The notes under the pieces are model-generated. The model was given only the letters and a program-made list of their open reading frames with translations, was not told where the DNA came from and did no database searches. From positions 1 through 58,954 of IMG/VR virus record IMGVR_UViG_3300045253_000079: a stretch of 58,954 nucleotides of DNA; one strand, written 5' to 3'. Source of the stretch: a virus. Position numbers and translations under genes: made by a program. Position 1 is the first letter of the stretch; every line of letters begins with the position of its first letter. This document shows positions 28,957 to 39,200 of this stretch, in pieces.

Positions 28957-30518
28957 ACGGCATCACTCCGATCCCGTACCGCGAGCACCTGCTGATCCCG
29001 GCAGACAAGCGCCTGCTGACGCTGATCCCGCACGCCCAGACGCTCATGCACGAGGGTCGCGAGGTGATGATCGTGCCGCACAGGGTCGACGAGACGCAGG
29101 TCCTGCGTAACCTCGGCTACGACGTGCGCCCGCCGGTCATGCTGAACTACGACTGGTGCGGCTCGCGCCCGTTCGACACCCAGCGCGTGACCACCGCGCT
29201 GATTACCATGCACAAGCGGTGCTATGTCCTCAACGGCATCGGCACCGGCAAGACCCGCTCGCTGCTGTTCGCATTCGACTACCTCAAGCGCATGGGCGAG
29301 GTCACCAAGATGCTGGTGGTGGCGCCGCTCTCGACGCTGCGGCTGACGTGGCTGCGCGAGATCACCCTGATCTTCCCGCACCTCACCGCGCAGGTGCTGC
29401 ACTCCAGCGGCGGCAAGGCGAGCCGGCTCAAGGCACTGGCGAAGGACGCGGACATCTACATCATCAACCACGACGGCGTGGAGGTGATCCAGAAAGAACT
29501 GCTGGCACGTACCGACATCGACATGCTGGGCCTCGACGAGTGCTCGGCGTACAAAAACCGCACCACGGATCTGTGGAAGTCGATGCACGTGCTCAGCCGC
29601 GGCTACAAGCGCGTGGTAGGGCTCACCGCTACTCCGGTCACGACAGCGCCAACGGACGCCTTCGGCCAGCTCAAGATGATCACGCCGGGTAACTGCCCAC
29701 TCTCGTACACAGGCTTCCGCGACGAGACCATGCTCAAGCTCACCGCATTCAAGTGGGTGGCGCGCAAAAACGCGATGGAGACGATCCACAGGCGCATGCA
29801 GCCGGCGGTGCGCTTCACCCGCGACGAGTGCTACGACCTGCCGCCCTGCCAGACGGTGACCCGCACCGTGGCGCTCTCGCAGCAGCAGAAGTCGTACTAC
29901 ACCGAGATGGCGAACGAGTGTGCGATCGAGATCGCATCGGGCAACGTCAAGGCGGTCAACGAAGCCGATCGGATCAACAAGCTGGTGCAGATCGCGCTGG
30001 GTGTGGTGTACGACGTGAACCGGAACCCGATCCGGCTCGACTGCGCCAGCCGCTTGGCCGTGCTCAACGAGATGATCGCCGAGTCGAACTCCAAGACGAT
30101 CGTGTTCACGCCCTACAAGTCCTCGCTGGCCATGCTGCAGGACTTCCTGTCGAAACACTGGTCTGTAGAGGTGATTTCGGGCGACGTAGCAGCTGGCAAA
30201 CGTGAGCAGATCTTCACCCGGTTCATGCACGCGCCGGACCCGCACGTGCTGCTGGCGCACCCTGCCACGATGTCGCACGGATTGACCTTGACAGAAGCAT
30301 CCACAGTAGTATGGTATGGACCTCCGGGCTCTGCTGAGGAGTACCAGCAGGCGAACGGTCGCATCTCCCGCGCGGGTCAGCGCCATGCACAGTTGATCGT
30401 GCATCTGGCCGCTACCCGCATGGAGCAACGTATCTACACCCGCCTCGAAAAGAACATGTCCATGTCGGGCCTGCTGCTCGACATGTTCGAGGCCCAAGAA
30501 TTGAAGGAGTTGCTGTGA
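28953..30518 (+). CDS. SNF2-like superfamily 2 helicase
   Basis: 521 residues from the ATG overlapping the VRR-NUC stop. Walker A GIGTGKTRS (about 95-103), DECSAYKN as motif II (about 193), LTATP (about 222) and motif VI RISRAGQ (about 470). This matches SNF2-type phage helicases that remodel or unwind DNA during replication. A TTGACA-N16-TATGGT near 30290 is within coding sequence. Its GTGA end overlaps the next gene. Confidence 0.9.
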   Translation: MNGITPIPYREHLLIPADKRLLTLIPHAQTLMHEGREVMIVPHRVDETQVLRNLGYDVRPPVMLNYDWCGSRPFDTQRVTTALITMHKRCYVLNGIGTGKTRSLLFAFDYLKRMGEVTKMLVVAPLSTLRLTWLREITLIFPHLTAQVLHSSGGKASRLKALAKDADIYIINHDGVEVIQKELLARTDIDMLGLDECSAYKNRTTDLWKSMHVLSRGYKRVVGLTATPVTTAPTDAFGQLKMITPGNCPLSYTGFRDETMLKLTAFKWVARKNAMETIHRRMQPAVRFTRDECYDLPPCQTVTRTVALSQQQKSYYTEMANECAIEIASGNVKAVNEADRINKLVQIALGVVYDVNRNPIRLDCASRLAVLNEMIAESNSKTIVFTPYKSSLAMLQDFLSKHWSVEVISGDVAAGKREQIFTRFMHAPDPHVLLAHPATMSHGLTLTEASTVVWYGPPGSAEEYQQANGRISRAGQRHAQLIVHLAATRMEQRIYTRLEKNMSMSGLLLDMFEAQELKELL

Positions 30519-30799
30519 GGGCTGACATCATCGCTGCAATCGAGAACCTGCCGCTCGACACGGCATTCATCGGCGCCATCGTCACCGGCAATCCGGGCGA
30601 TGGCAGGATCGAGGTCAACGTCATGGCGCCTCCGGGCTATCCGGAAATCCAAGAATTGGTGCAGCAGTTTGGGCGGGACCTGCTGCGCTTGCTCCTCCCC
30701 CCGCATTCCGACCTTCCTCCAAAGGACGACAACCATGAGCACTCCAGTACCAGCATTCTCAATGGGTCCGCCCCCGACGGCACTGGCACCACCCATTGA
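30515..30799 (+). CDS. Hypothetical protein, 94 residues
   Basis: GTG start overlapping the helicase stop. The first 65 residues look globular (IEVNVMAPPGYPEIQELVQQFGRDLLRLLLP); the end is polar and overlaps the next gene by 65 bases. Function unknown, translationally tied to the helicase. Confidence 0.55.
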   Translation: MRADIIAAIENLPLDTAFIGAIVTGNPGDGRIEVNVMAPPGYPEIQELVQQFGRDLLRLLLPPHSDLPPKDDNHEHSSTSILNGSAPDGTGTTH

Positions 30800-31208
30800 A
30801 CCGGCGCACGTCGCGGCCACACTGAGCGGGTTCGACTTCAACGAACACGTCTCGAAGTATCGCCAGCTGCGCGATATGAAGGCCACCATCGCAGCGCGCC
30901 ACAAGGAAGAACTTGCGCCTTACAACGAGGCGCTCGACGCACTCGAACTGGCCATGCTCAATGCACTCACCGCGTCGGGCCAAGAGTCCACGCGCACCGC
31001 GAGTGGCACGGCCTACAAGTCCACCAAGAGCAGCTACACTGTGCAGGACGCCAGTGCGTTCCGCACATGGCTTGAAGTCAACGACCGATGGGACCTGTTG
31101 GAGACACGCGTCTCCAAAGAGGCTCTCGAATCGTTCGCCACGGAAGGCGGAACACTACCCCCCGGCATCGGCGTGTCCAGCGTCGTCACCGTCAACGTCC
31201 GCAAGTAA
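30735..31208 (+). CDS. Conserved phage replication-region protein
   Basis: 157 residues starting after AAGGACGACAACC. A long charged helix (RDMKATIAARHKEELAPYNEALDALELAMLNAL) precedes ASGTAYKSTKSSYTVQDASAFRTWL and WDLLETRVSKEALESF..LPPGIGVSSVVTVNVRK, an arrangement recurring in phage replication modules next to ssDNA-binding genes. Exact function unknown; Gam-like or nucleotide-related roles are guesses. Confidence 0.7.
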   Translation: MSTPVPAFSMGPPPTALAPPIEPAHVAATLSGFDFNEHVSKYRQLRDMKATIAARHKEELAPYNEALDALELAMLNALTASGQESTRTASGTAYKSTKSSYTVQDASAFRTWLEVNDRWDLLETRVSKEALESFATEGGTLPPGIGVSSVVTVNVRK

Positions 31209-31223
31209 CCTTCCGAGGATCCC

Positions 31224-32432
31224 ATGAACAATCTACCCATGAACCCCCTGACGGCTGCTATGCCGTCGATCTTCCAATCCCTGATGCAGGACATCGGCGA
31301 CGGCGACATGACCGAGGGCGTAGGCCCCCAGTACGCCGTGCTCTCGATCCGCGGCAAGGTGTTCCGCGTGAAGTACAACGGTGCCGAGGAGATCATCACG
31401 ATCGACCATCAGGGCCAGCGCTTCGCTGCGCCCGCGTTCGACGTGGTGATCCTCAACGCCAGCGCTGCACGCGCCAAGACGTACTACAAGAGCGGCTTCG
31501 TTGAGGGCGCTGCCGATGCACCCGACTGCTGGTCCGAGGATGGCGTGACTCCGCTCGCGCCGCTGGCGAATCGGCCGCTGGTGGAAGGTCGTCCATGTCT
31601 GGACTGCAGGCTGTGCCCGATGAACGCATTCGGTTCCAAGCCGAAAGGTCCCAACGACGTCGAGGCGAGCAACGCGAAGGCGTGTGCGGATACCCGCAAG
31701 ATCGCGATCGTGCCGCTCGATGACAACCAGAACGTCGACGTGGGCAACGCGCGCTTTGGCGGACCCATGCTGCTGCGCATCCCGGCCGACTCGCTCAAGA
31801 CGCTGGCCGAGTACAGCAAGAAACTCCAGAACGTCGGCTACCCGTACTGCGCGATCGTCACCCGCATCACGTTCGACCAGCAGGTGGCGTACCCGAAGCT
31901 CGCGTTCCAAGCGGTGCGTGCGGTGACCGAGGCCGAGGCGGCGCAGATCCTCGCCGCGCGCAACCAGCCGAACGTGCTGGAGATCCTGCACGGTGCGCAC
32001 AGCTCGGCGCCACAGACCCAGCCGCAGCTGGCGGGTCCGTCGCCGATCCCGATGGACGCGGTACAGCAGCAGCCCGTGCTGGCTGCTCCGGTGAACGTGC
32101 CGGCGAATACGATCCCGCAGGCTGTTCCGCTCGCGCCCCCCGCGCCGGCCACCGCTGCGCCGTTCGTGCCGCCCGCTGCACCCGCGCCACAGACGTTCGT
32201 GGCGCCCCAGCAGCCCGCTCCGCAGACGTTCGTGCCGCCGGCCGCCCCCTCGGTCCCGACGGCTCCTGCGCCCGCTCCTGCGTTCTCCGTGCCCGCTGCG
32301 GCGGCGCCCGTCACGGCTGCACCGTTCGTGCCGCCCGCCACCGTCCTGCCGACCCAGTCAGCCGCCGTTCCGGTGAACGTTAGCGCCGACCTGCTCTCGC
32401 GCGTCGATAGCCTGCTCGGTCGTCCGGGTTAA
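31224..32432 (+). CDS. Cys-containing protein, possible ssDNA-binding protein
   Basis: 402 residues. The N-terminal 250 are globular with DCWSEDG (about 92-98), CLDCRLCPMNAFGS (about 117-130) and a further Cys, a likely zinc site, then NARFGGPMLLRIPADSL and a domain end near 250. Residues 255-400 are Ala/Pro/Gln-rich and disordered, ending VDSLLGRPG. Location between replication genes and the flexible tail suggest an ssDNA-binding-type protein; a conserved phage protein of unknown function is the safe statement. Confidence 0.72.
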   Translation: MNNLPMNPLTAAMPSIFQSLMQDIGDGDMTEGVGPQYAVLSIRGKVFRVKYNGAEEIITIDHQGQRFAAPAFDVVILNASAARAKTYYKSGFVEGAADAPDCWSEDGVTPLAPLANRPLVEGRPCLDCRLCPMNAFGSKPKGPNDVEASNAKACADTRKIAIVPLDDNQNVDVGNARFGGPMLLRIPADSLKTLAEYSKKLQNVGYPYCAIVTRITFDQQVAYPKLAFQAVRAVTEAEAAQILAARNQPNVLEILHGAHSSAPQTQPQLAGPSPIPMDAVQQQPVLAAPVNVPANTIPQAVPLAPPAPATAAPFVPPAAPAPQTFVAPQQPAPQTFVPPAAPSVPTAPAPAPAFSVPAAAAPVTAAPFVPPATVLPTQSAAVPVNVSADLLSRVDSLLGRPG

Positions 32433-32495
32433 CCGGCAAGCAACGTAGCAAGGGGTCTGCAGCCGCAGGCCCCCACGTTGTTGCCGGGGCGTGTG

Positions 32496-35486
32496 ATGAC
32501 CACAGAGCGGCTACTCGCGGCTGTGCTGCCCTCCAGCGGCCACCGCTTCATTCTGGTCACGTTTGGTGAGCAAGGCTCGCCGGACTTCCGACCCGTGCAG
32601 CGATCGTTCCCTCCCGGACAGGAAGCGGACGCGATCAGCTATGCGTACTGGGGCTCGGGCAAGGGCGCGAACGCGTACTTCGCGACCGCCGGCTTCCACG
32701 TGAACCCCGACGAGCCCAACGCCGGCAGGACCGGCGCCAACGCCCACACGCTGCGCTGCCTGCGCGTCGACATCGACTGCGGCGCGGGTAAGCCCTACCC
32801 GGACAAGCGCGCTGGCGTAGCGGCTCTGGGAGCGTTCTGCGAGGCGTACGCCCTGCCCGCACCGTGGATCGTCGACAGCGGCCACGGGCTGCACGCGTAC
32901 TGGCCGTTCGATCAGGACGTGCCGACACAGGTCTGGGCTTCCTACGCGCAGCGCCTTGCAACGGCCTGCCACCTGAACGACTTCCACGTCGACCAGACCA
33001 CCACCGTGGACGCTGCGCGCGTGCTGCGCGTGCCGGGGACGAACAACTACAAGCGCAGCGGCTGCGAGCCGGTGCGGATCCTGCACGAGGGTGTCGCCAC
33101 AGCCCCCGAGCAGCTCATGCTCAAGCTGCCAGCGGGCGAGGCCCCGCTGCTGTTCGCGATCCCGGCCGCGATGCAGGGGCTGGTATTGGCGCAGATGGAG
33201 GAGCCGCACCAGCCGTACTTCCTGCGTGGTGTGCTCACCCAGTGCCCGGGCATGGCAGCGATGGTCAACGACGGCGGCGTGCGTGCCCGCGAGCCGCTGT
33301 GGAAGGCGAGCCTCGACCTGATCTGGAAGTCGGACGACGACGAGGAGTCTAAGTGGCGCGTGGCGCGTGCGGTCAGCGCCGGGCACGCCGGGTTCTCCGA
33401 GGACGCGTTCGCAGCGAAGTGGAACCAGACCCGCAAGCAGGATTACCACCCGCCGACTTGCCGCGTCATGCAGGGCGCTGGCATGCTTGAGTGCGCCGGC
33501 TGCCCGTTTCGTGGCAAGATCAGCTCACCGCTTACCCTCGGACGGGCACAGCCGCCACGGCTGCCGGACGAGGCTCCGCTCCCTCCGCCGGCAGCGTCGG
33601 TCTCCCCACCGACGGGTCTCGCTCCCCCGAGTACCCCGCTGCCGGCGGTGGGTCTCATGCCGATGGTCGGCGTGTTCCGCTCGATAGACGCCACCCGCAT
33701 CGGCGTGATCGACGGCCCGATCACCAAGAAACTCTCGATCGACGGCGGCCAGCCGATGCAGCTGATCACCGTGCCGAACGAGGACGGCACCGAGCGGAAG
33801 TTCCTGCGCCCAATCCTGTGCTACCGGCTGCTCGAAGTGGAGCGCCTGATCGACGTGGTGGGCCAGCGCTCGGTGATCGCGCTGACCATGGACCGCGGAC
33901 TCGACAAGCCGGTACGGGTCGAGTTCACGCACGGGGATCTCTCCGACACGCGCGCCTTCCATACGAAGCTGATGGCGAACAACTTGTACGCCACCCGAAA
34001 AGACTCCAACATCTTCGTGGAGCAATTCATGCCTGAGTTCCTCGCCCAGCTGCAGCGCTCGCGCGCAGCCAACCAGATCGCCGGTCGCTGCGGGTGGACC
34101 GACGACCGCACGGGCTTTGTGCTCGGCAGCAGCCTGATCACCGCTGGGGGCGTCGAGCATGTGCGACCCGGTGGGATCGCCGAGGAGATGCTGGCCTACC
34201 GCAGCGAGGGCGACGAGGCCCTGTGGCGCCGAGCGATGGACATCGTGCTGGCCGGCGGCAGCGACCGGCAGGCGGTGGTGGCGCTGGCGATCGCATCGCC
34301 GCTGATGGTGTTCACCGGGCTCAACGGCGTACTGCTGAACGCGTACTCGCCCGAGTCCGGCATCGGCAAGAGCACGCTCGGCGATGCGTCCCTGTCGATC
34401 TGGGGGAGCCCCGACGACCTGCGCAAGAGTGCGCAGGATACCCAGAACGCCACGTGGAGGATCGCGGGCGTGACCGGTAACATGCCGATGGTCATCGACG
34501 AGTTCACGAACGTCGAGGGGCGGGCACTCTCAGACTTCGTCTACACCGTCACGCAGGGCCGCGAGAAGCACCGGCTGGGGTCGGATGCGAAGCTGCAGGC
34601 GGGCGGCTCGCTGCGCTGGTGTCTTGCCGCGATCACCACCGCGAACAACTCGATCCACGACAAGCTGCAGGCACACCGTGCCGACGCGGTGGCCGAGGCG
34701 ACACGCGTGTTCGACCTACGGCTCACCCCGCTGCACGTGAGCGCCTCAGAGCTCGGTCGGCTCAAGTCCGAGCTGCAGGCGCTCAGGGCTAACTTCGGGT
34801 TCCTCGGCCCCCGCGTGGTGCAGATGTTCCTCTCGAAGCCGCCCGAATATTGGCGCGAGATGGTGAGCCGCAAGATCTCCGAGTGGGACGCCAAGGTCGG
34901 ACAGTCCGCGAGCGACCGGTTCCGGGCCGCCACCGCGGCGCTGATCGAGATCGGGGCGGCGGTCGGAGCGGCGATGGGGCTGCAGTTCGACACCGACCGG
35001 ATCAAGAAACTGGTCGCCAGCGCGTGGCAGCAGCAGCTTGACGAGTTCGAGTCGGAACGACGCAAGCCGATCGACTTCGTGAAAACATACCTTGTCGATT
35101 TCGCGAACGACTTCCAGCTGATGGGCGGCGTGCACGGCGACCTTGCGATGTCATCCACACCGCGTAAGCTGCGCGGCGAGATCCGCGGGCGCAGCGTCGA
35201 CGGGAAGTTCAAGCCGGCGACCGTGATGATCCCGACCGACCTGCTGCGCAAGCACGTGCGAGACACGAAGGGGAACTACAAGTCGTTTCGCGAGTGGATC
35301 AAGACTGCGCAGCTCGACGGGACCGTGACCCGCATCGGCGTGCACAAGTACCTTGAGGGTAGTATTTACCAGATCAGTACCGACATCGTGGAGTTCTCGG
35401 CTGCGGCACTCCTGCACGATGAAGTGATGGAACGTCTCATCCAGCAGCCCAACCCGAATGCCCTTCCTCCGAGGAGTACACCATGA
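32496..35486 (+). CDS. PrimPol-DUF927-type primase/helicase
   Basis: 996 residues. The N-terminal archaeo-eukaryotic primase fold has RVDIDCG (Asp92, Asp94), SGHGLHAY (128-135) and RVLRVPGTNNY (175-185). A Pro-rich linker lies near 360-385. The C-terminal ATPase has GIGKST (about 622-627) and VIDEF (about 664-668), in the manner of DUF927 helicases. It would prime and unwind DNA for the Pol I-type enzyme. The ATG at 32496 is preferred over the TTG at 32478; the ribosome site is weak. Confidence 0.86.
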   Translation: MTTERLLAAVLPSSGHRFILVTFGEQGSPDFRPVQRSFPPGQEADAISYAYWGSGKGANAYFATAGFHVNPDEPNAGRTGANAHTLRCLRVDIDCGAGKPYPDKRAGVAALGAFCEAYALPAPWIVDSGHGLHAYWPFDQDVPTQVWASYAQRLATACHLNDFHVDQTTTVDAARVLRVPGTNNYKRSGCEPVRILHEGVATAPEQLMLKLPAGEAPLLFAIPAAMQGLVLAQMEEPHQPYFLRGVLTQCPGMAAMVNDGGVRAREPLWKASLDLIWKSDDDEESKWRVARAVSAGHAGFSEDAFAAKWNQTRKQDYHPPTCRVMQGAGMLECAGCPFRGKISSPLTLGRAQPPRLPDEAPLPPPAASVSPPTGLAPPSTPLPAVGLMPMVGVFRSIDATRIGVIDGPITKKLSIDGGQPMQLITVPNEDGTERKFLRPILCYRLLEVERLIDVVGQRSVIALTMDRGLDKPVRVEFTHGDLSDTRAFHTKLMANNLYATRKDSNIFVEQFMPEFLAQLQRSRAANQIAGRCGWTDDRTGFVLGSSLITAGGVEHVRPGGIAEEMLAYRSEGDEALWRRAMDIVLAGGSDRQAVVALAIASPLMVFTGLNGVLLNAYSPESGIGKSTLGDASLSIWGSPDDLRKSAQDTQNATWRIAGVTGNMPMVIDEFTNVEGRALSDFVYTVTQGREKHRLGSDAKLQAGGSLRWCLAAITTANNSIHDKLQAHRADAVAEATRVFDLRLTPLHVSASELGRLKSELQALRANFGFLGPRVVQMFLSKPPEYWREMVSRKISEWDAKVGQSASDRFRAATAALIEIGAAVGAAMGLQFDTDRIKKLVASAWQQQLDEFESERRKPIDFVKTYLVDFANDFQLMGGVHGDLAMSSTPRKLRGEIRGRSVDGKFKPATVMIPTDLLRKHVRDTKGNYKSFREWIKTAQLDGTVTRIGVHKYLEGSIYQISTDIVEFSAAALLHDEVMERLIQQPNPNALPPRSTP

Positions 35487-36160
35487 ATGTTTTTGAACGC
35501 CTGTGGCGCGCAGCGCGTAGCACCCAGCCCAAGCCTGAGGGAGGGGCGGGCATGACGGCGCCATCCACCCAGCGCATATCCGCTGTGACCCCACCACCGC
35601 ACTTCAACGTCGATGACGTCGACGAACCCAGCGAGTTCGGGAACATGGTGGTGTCGTTGTTGTCGCTCGATGTGGACGGTTGGAACTGCAACGTAGAGCT
35701 GAATCACTTCTACCACGAAAAAGTGGGCACGCTGCTCATCACCGAGGACGCTCACGTGCGCCACGCCGGGCTGACTGATATGGGTAGCTACACCGCGAGA
35801 GGTGTGCGCGTGCTGACCGGCTACGATCAGCGCGAGATCCTCGCGCAGATGAAGTACTGGCTGAGCAGCGTGCCGCCAGCAGTGCAGAAGCCGAACCCCG
35901 TACCGCAGCAGGCCCACAAGCAGAGCCTGCCGTCGTTCGTGAGTAGCGGGGCGTCAGGCGGCGGCGGGCACAGCGCAATAGAGATCCTCGACAAGCAAGG
36001 CCAGAACGTTGGTGCTATGCAGGATTACCAGAACCAGATCGCGAGTGCTATGGCGCGTGCAGCGGATCAGCACGTCGCGCAAGTCTATGGCGCCAGTCTC
36101 GCCAGCGCCCACCAAGCCGATGCACTCAAGTACGCAACCATGCCGATTGTCTACAAGTAG
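35483..36160 (+). CDS. Hypothetical protein, 225 residues
   Basis: ATG overlapping the primase stop, with GAGGAGTACACC upstream. A middle beta-rich region (VVSLLSLDVDGWNCNVELNHFYHEKVGTLLITED) precedes a Gln/Ala/Ser-rich C-terminal half. Last gene of the rightward early region, ending before a strong terminator. Function unknown. Confidence 0.65.
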   Translation: MNVFERLWRAARSTQPKPEGGAGMTAPSTQRISAVTPPPHFNVDDVDEPSEFGNMVVSLLSLDVDGWNCNVELNHFYHEKVGTLLITEDAHVRHAGLTDMGSYTARGVRVLTGYDQREILAQMKYWLSSVPPAVQKPNPVPQQAHKQSLPSFVSSGASGGGGHSAIEILDKQGQNVGAMQDYQNQIASAMARAADQHVAQVYGASLASAHQADALKYATMPIVYK

Positions 36161-36231
36161 TTGAGCCTGCGTGCGGGAGGCGACGTCGTGGAGGCGGCGT
36201 CGCTACACACCCCGCTGCCCCGCGCAGGGGG

Positions 36232-36262
36232 CGCCCCGGGCTAACCCCCCGGGGCGTTTTTT
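36232..36262 (+). terminator. Terminator between the convergent early and late regions
   Basis: CGCCCCGGG/CCCGGGGCG stem, 7-base loop and six T after it. It ends the rightward early transcript. The T-run overlaps the stop codon region of the giant leftward gene. Confidence 0.92.
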
Positions 36263-39200
36263 ATTCCTGATGCAGGAACCGCTTGACCTCGCGCTCCTGC
36301 CTGCTCTCGATGCCCGCCGCATCCTTCGCCCGGCTCTGCACGGTGGCCGAGAGCGCGCTGCCGCGGATCTGGAACCCGGTCGGCACGGACTGGTTGAAGT
36401 CGTCGATCGCTGCCTTCACCGCGTCGCGGTCTGCACCCTGCGCCGCGCCGTACTGCTTGAGCAGCGTGCCGCGCTCCTGCTGGATCCGCGCGGTGGTGCC
36501 GATGCGCTCGCTGCGCTGCTGCTGCGCCTGCTGCTCGACGGCGGGGGTAAGCCCGAGCACCTTGAGCCCGACGTCGCCCCAGCCCATCTCGCTGGCCGGC
36601 ACGATTGTGTTCCCGTGCTGATCCAGCAGGCCGGTGGTGCTCGCCCGGAACGCGTTCACCACCGAGCGGATACCGCCCGGCAGCGCGTCGCTGGCATGCG
36701 TGTATGGGTTCCCGTCGAACGCGTTGCCGGCGCCCGTTACGATCCGCCGGATGTTCGAGTACGGTGCGCCGCCGGCCATGCTGATCACCCACTTGTCGAG
36801 CGCGGAGCCTGCGTTGTCGCCAGCCTTCACGCCGACGTAGCGCGAGTCGGCCAACGAGGGCCAGCCCACGCGATCGGCGATGTCCACTCCGAACAGCGCC
36901 GGCAGGCCACGCTCGACCACGTTCCCCACCGTGTCGCCGAACACGGAGCGCGCATCCTCGTGGAACTTTTCGTCGCCCGTTTTCCACTTCTTGTCGTCGC
37001 CCTGCTGCTTCGCGCCGCCGCCAGCGATCGTGGCCGCGATGAGTCCAACGCCCAGCTTCGCAGCGACCGCGAATGGCCCCATGCCGCTCACGCCCGCCGC
37101 TGCGCCGTGCGTGCCCATCAGGTACATCAGGGTGCGCCGCCCCTCCTGCCGCTCCTCGGGCGAGTCGCCGTTGAGCGCAAGCGCGGCGTTCTTCACGAAC
37201 AGCGCATACATGCCCTGCGTGAATACCTTGAACTGCAGTGCCACACGTAGGAACGACTTGTTGAACACGACCGGCCGGTTGAACTTGGAGTAGTCGAGCT
37301 GGGTCTCGCCGATCACGGACGATGCGAGGTGGCTCGCCTCGTCGTGCCCCATCGCCTCGCCGCCCCGGCCCTTGAGCTCGCCGAGCGCCATGCGGTAGGT
37401 GGCCAGCGCGGTGACCACGCGGTTCATCGCCTCGGTCTGCTGCGCGAACGCCATGCCCAGCCGGGCGACACCCGTGAACAGGCGCTGCGCCTTGCCGCCG
37501 CGCATGGCGTCTTGGATCGTGTTGAGGAACGAAAAGTCGAGGCGCCCGGTTTCGAGCATGGTGCGCAGCATCTGCTGCTCGCCCTCGCTGGCGCCGAACT
37601 TCCTGATCATCTCCTCGGCGAGCCAGTGCGTGTCGTGGCCTTCGACTTTCTCTCCCTGCAGCCGCTTGATCTCGTTCGTGAAGTCCTGCAGCCCGCGCTT
37701 GGAGAAGTACGGCACGGCGCCCTTGTACGCGTCCTGCACGTACTTCGCAGCCTTAGCCACGCCGATCAGATCACCCTTTGCGTTGCGCATGCCGCCGAGC
37801 ACGGGGGTCGTGATCATGTGTGGCTGCAGCGCGTTCGCGAGGATGTAGCCCGGCGAGAATGCGAGGAACGCCATGGATGACAGATCGGTCATCACGTTCT
37901 GGGCGCGGTTCCACGCGGTCGGCCGCATCATCGCAGCGATCGCATCCTGCTGCTCTTGGATGTTGTTGAGCACCGCGGTAGTCGGCTCGAACGTCTCTTT
38001 CGTGTCGTACATCTGCTGCCATGCTTTCTTTGACTCGGGAGAGTGCACGATGCGGCTGTACATGTGCGCACGGCCGTGGATACGGATCGCATACGCCTTG
38101 AGCATGTCGCGGTCGGCGCCGAGCACGTTCTCACGCGGCAGCAGTGAGCGGCGCGGCGACAGCTCGGGCGAGGCTTCGAGCTGGGCGTCGATCAGCGCCT
38201 GCTGCACCACCGGGTCGATCGCACCCTTCGCCTTGAGCTGCGCGGTGAACTCTTGGATGAACTGCTTGTCGCTCTGTTCGAGCATGTTGTAGTGGTCATC
38301 TTTCGAGAACGGCTGGCCGATCAGCGTGTCGAGCAGGTTGAACGGCACGTCGCCATCCGGGTGCGCCTCGTCGTGCAGTGCGCGGGCCTCTTTCTCCATG
38401 TCCAGATCGTTGACCTCGTACTCCTCCTGCAGCGCCTTGAGCATGTGCTCGCGTGCGTCGCGGGCAGCGCCCGACGAGTCGAAGAACTGCACCATGCGAC
38501 GCTGCATGTTCAGCGCGTAGTCGCCTTTTACAGGCTCGTCGATCTGGATCCGCGCGCCGGGGTTCAGCGCCTTGAGGTCGCGTGCGCGCTGGTCCGCCTC
38601 GGCCCGCGTGTTGAACGACTCGGACACGCCCGGCAGATGCGCGGACACGATCCACCGGCCCTCGCGCATCAGCGGGAAGTAGTCGCCCTTCACCAGTTCG
38701 AGGCTGGCCTGCTTGAGCCGATTCATCGCACGCTCGATCACGGCATCGGTCAGGCCCAGCTCGGCGCCCTTATCCAGCAGGTTCTTCTGCTTGGCCTCGA
38801 TCTCCTTCGTGTGCAGCTCGACGAACCCATCGCGCAGCTTGGTGTAGATGTCCGCCGCGGTCGCGTCTTTGTCCACCAAGCCCTGCCACAGCGTCTGCAG
38901 CTCGGCGTAGCGCTGCCGGTTACGCAGCACGGCCAGATCCCCCAGCCCGGTCTGCAGGTGCATGTTGCCGGGGCCGTCGAACGCTTGGTCGAGCACGATG
39001 CCGTAACGCGTAGCCTTGGCCATCACGGTCATCAGCATCTCGCGCACCTTCGGCGTGAGGTTGCGGGCGCGCTCAATCGCGTTGGCCACGCCGGGGAACT
39101 GGTGCGGCGTACCGTCAGCGTCCAGCACCGCCTCGGACTTGCCGCCGTACAGCACGACGGTGACCAGCTGCGAGGCACGGCGTTCGAGATCGACCCACCG

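Noticed and set aside
30290-30312. TTGACA-N16-TATGGT promoter-like sequence
   Set aside because: It lies within the helicase coding sequence and could be chance; nothing downstream seems to need a separate promoter.
28569-30497. 642-codon minus-strand frame opposite the helicase
   Set aside because: The helicase motifs on the plus strand are intact; the antisense frame has shadow composition.
119-36160. Genome-wide stop-codon reassignment suggested by the UUA-anticodon tRNA
   Set aside because: Genes are intact under the standard code and TAA, TAG and TGA are all used as terminal stops.
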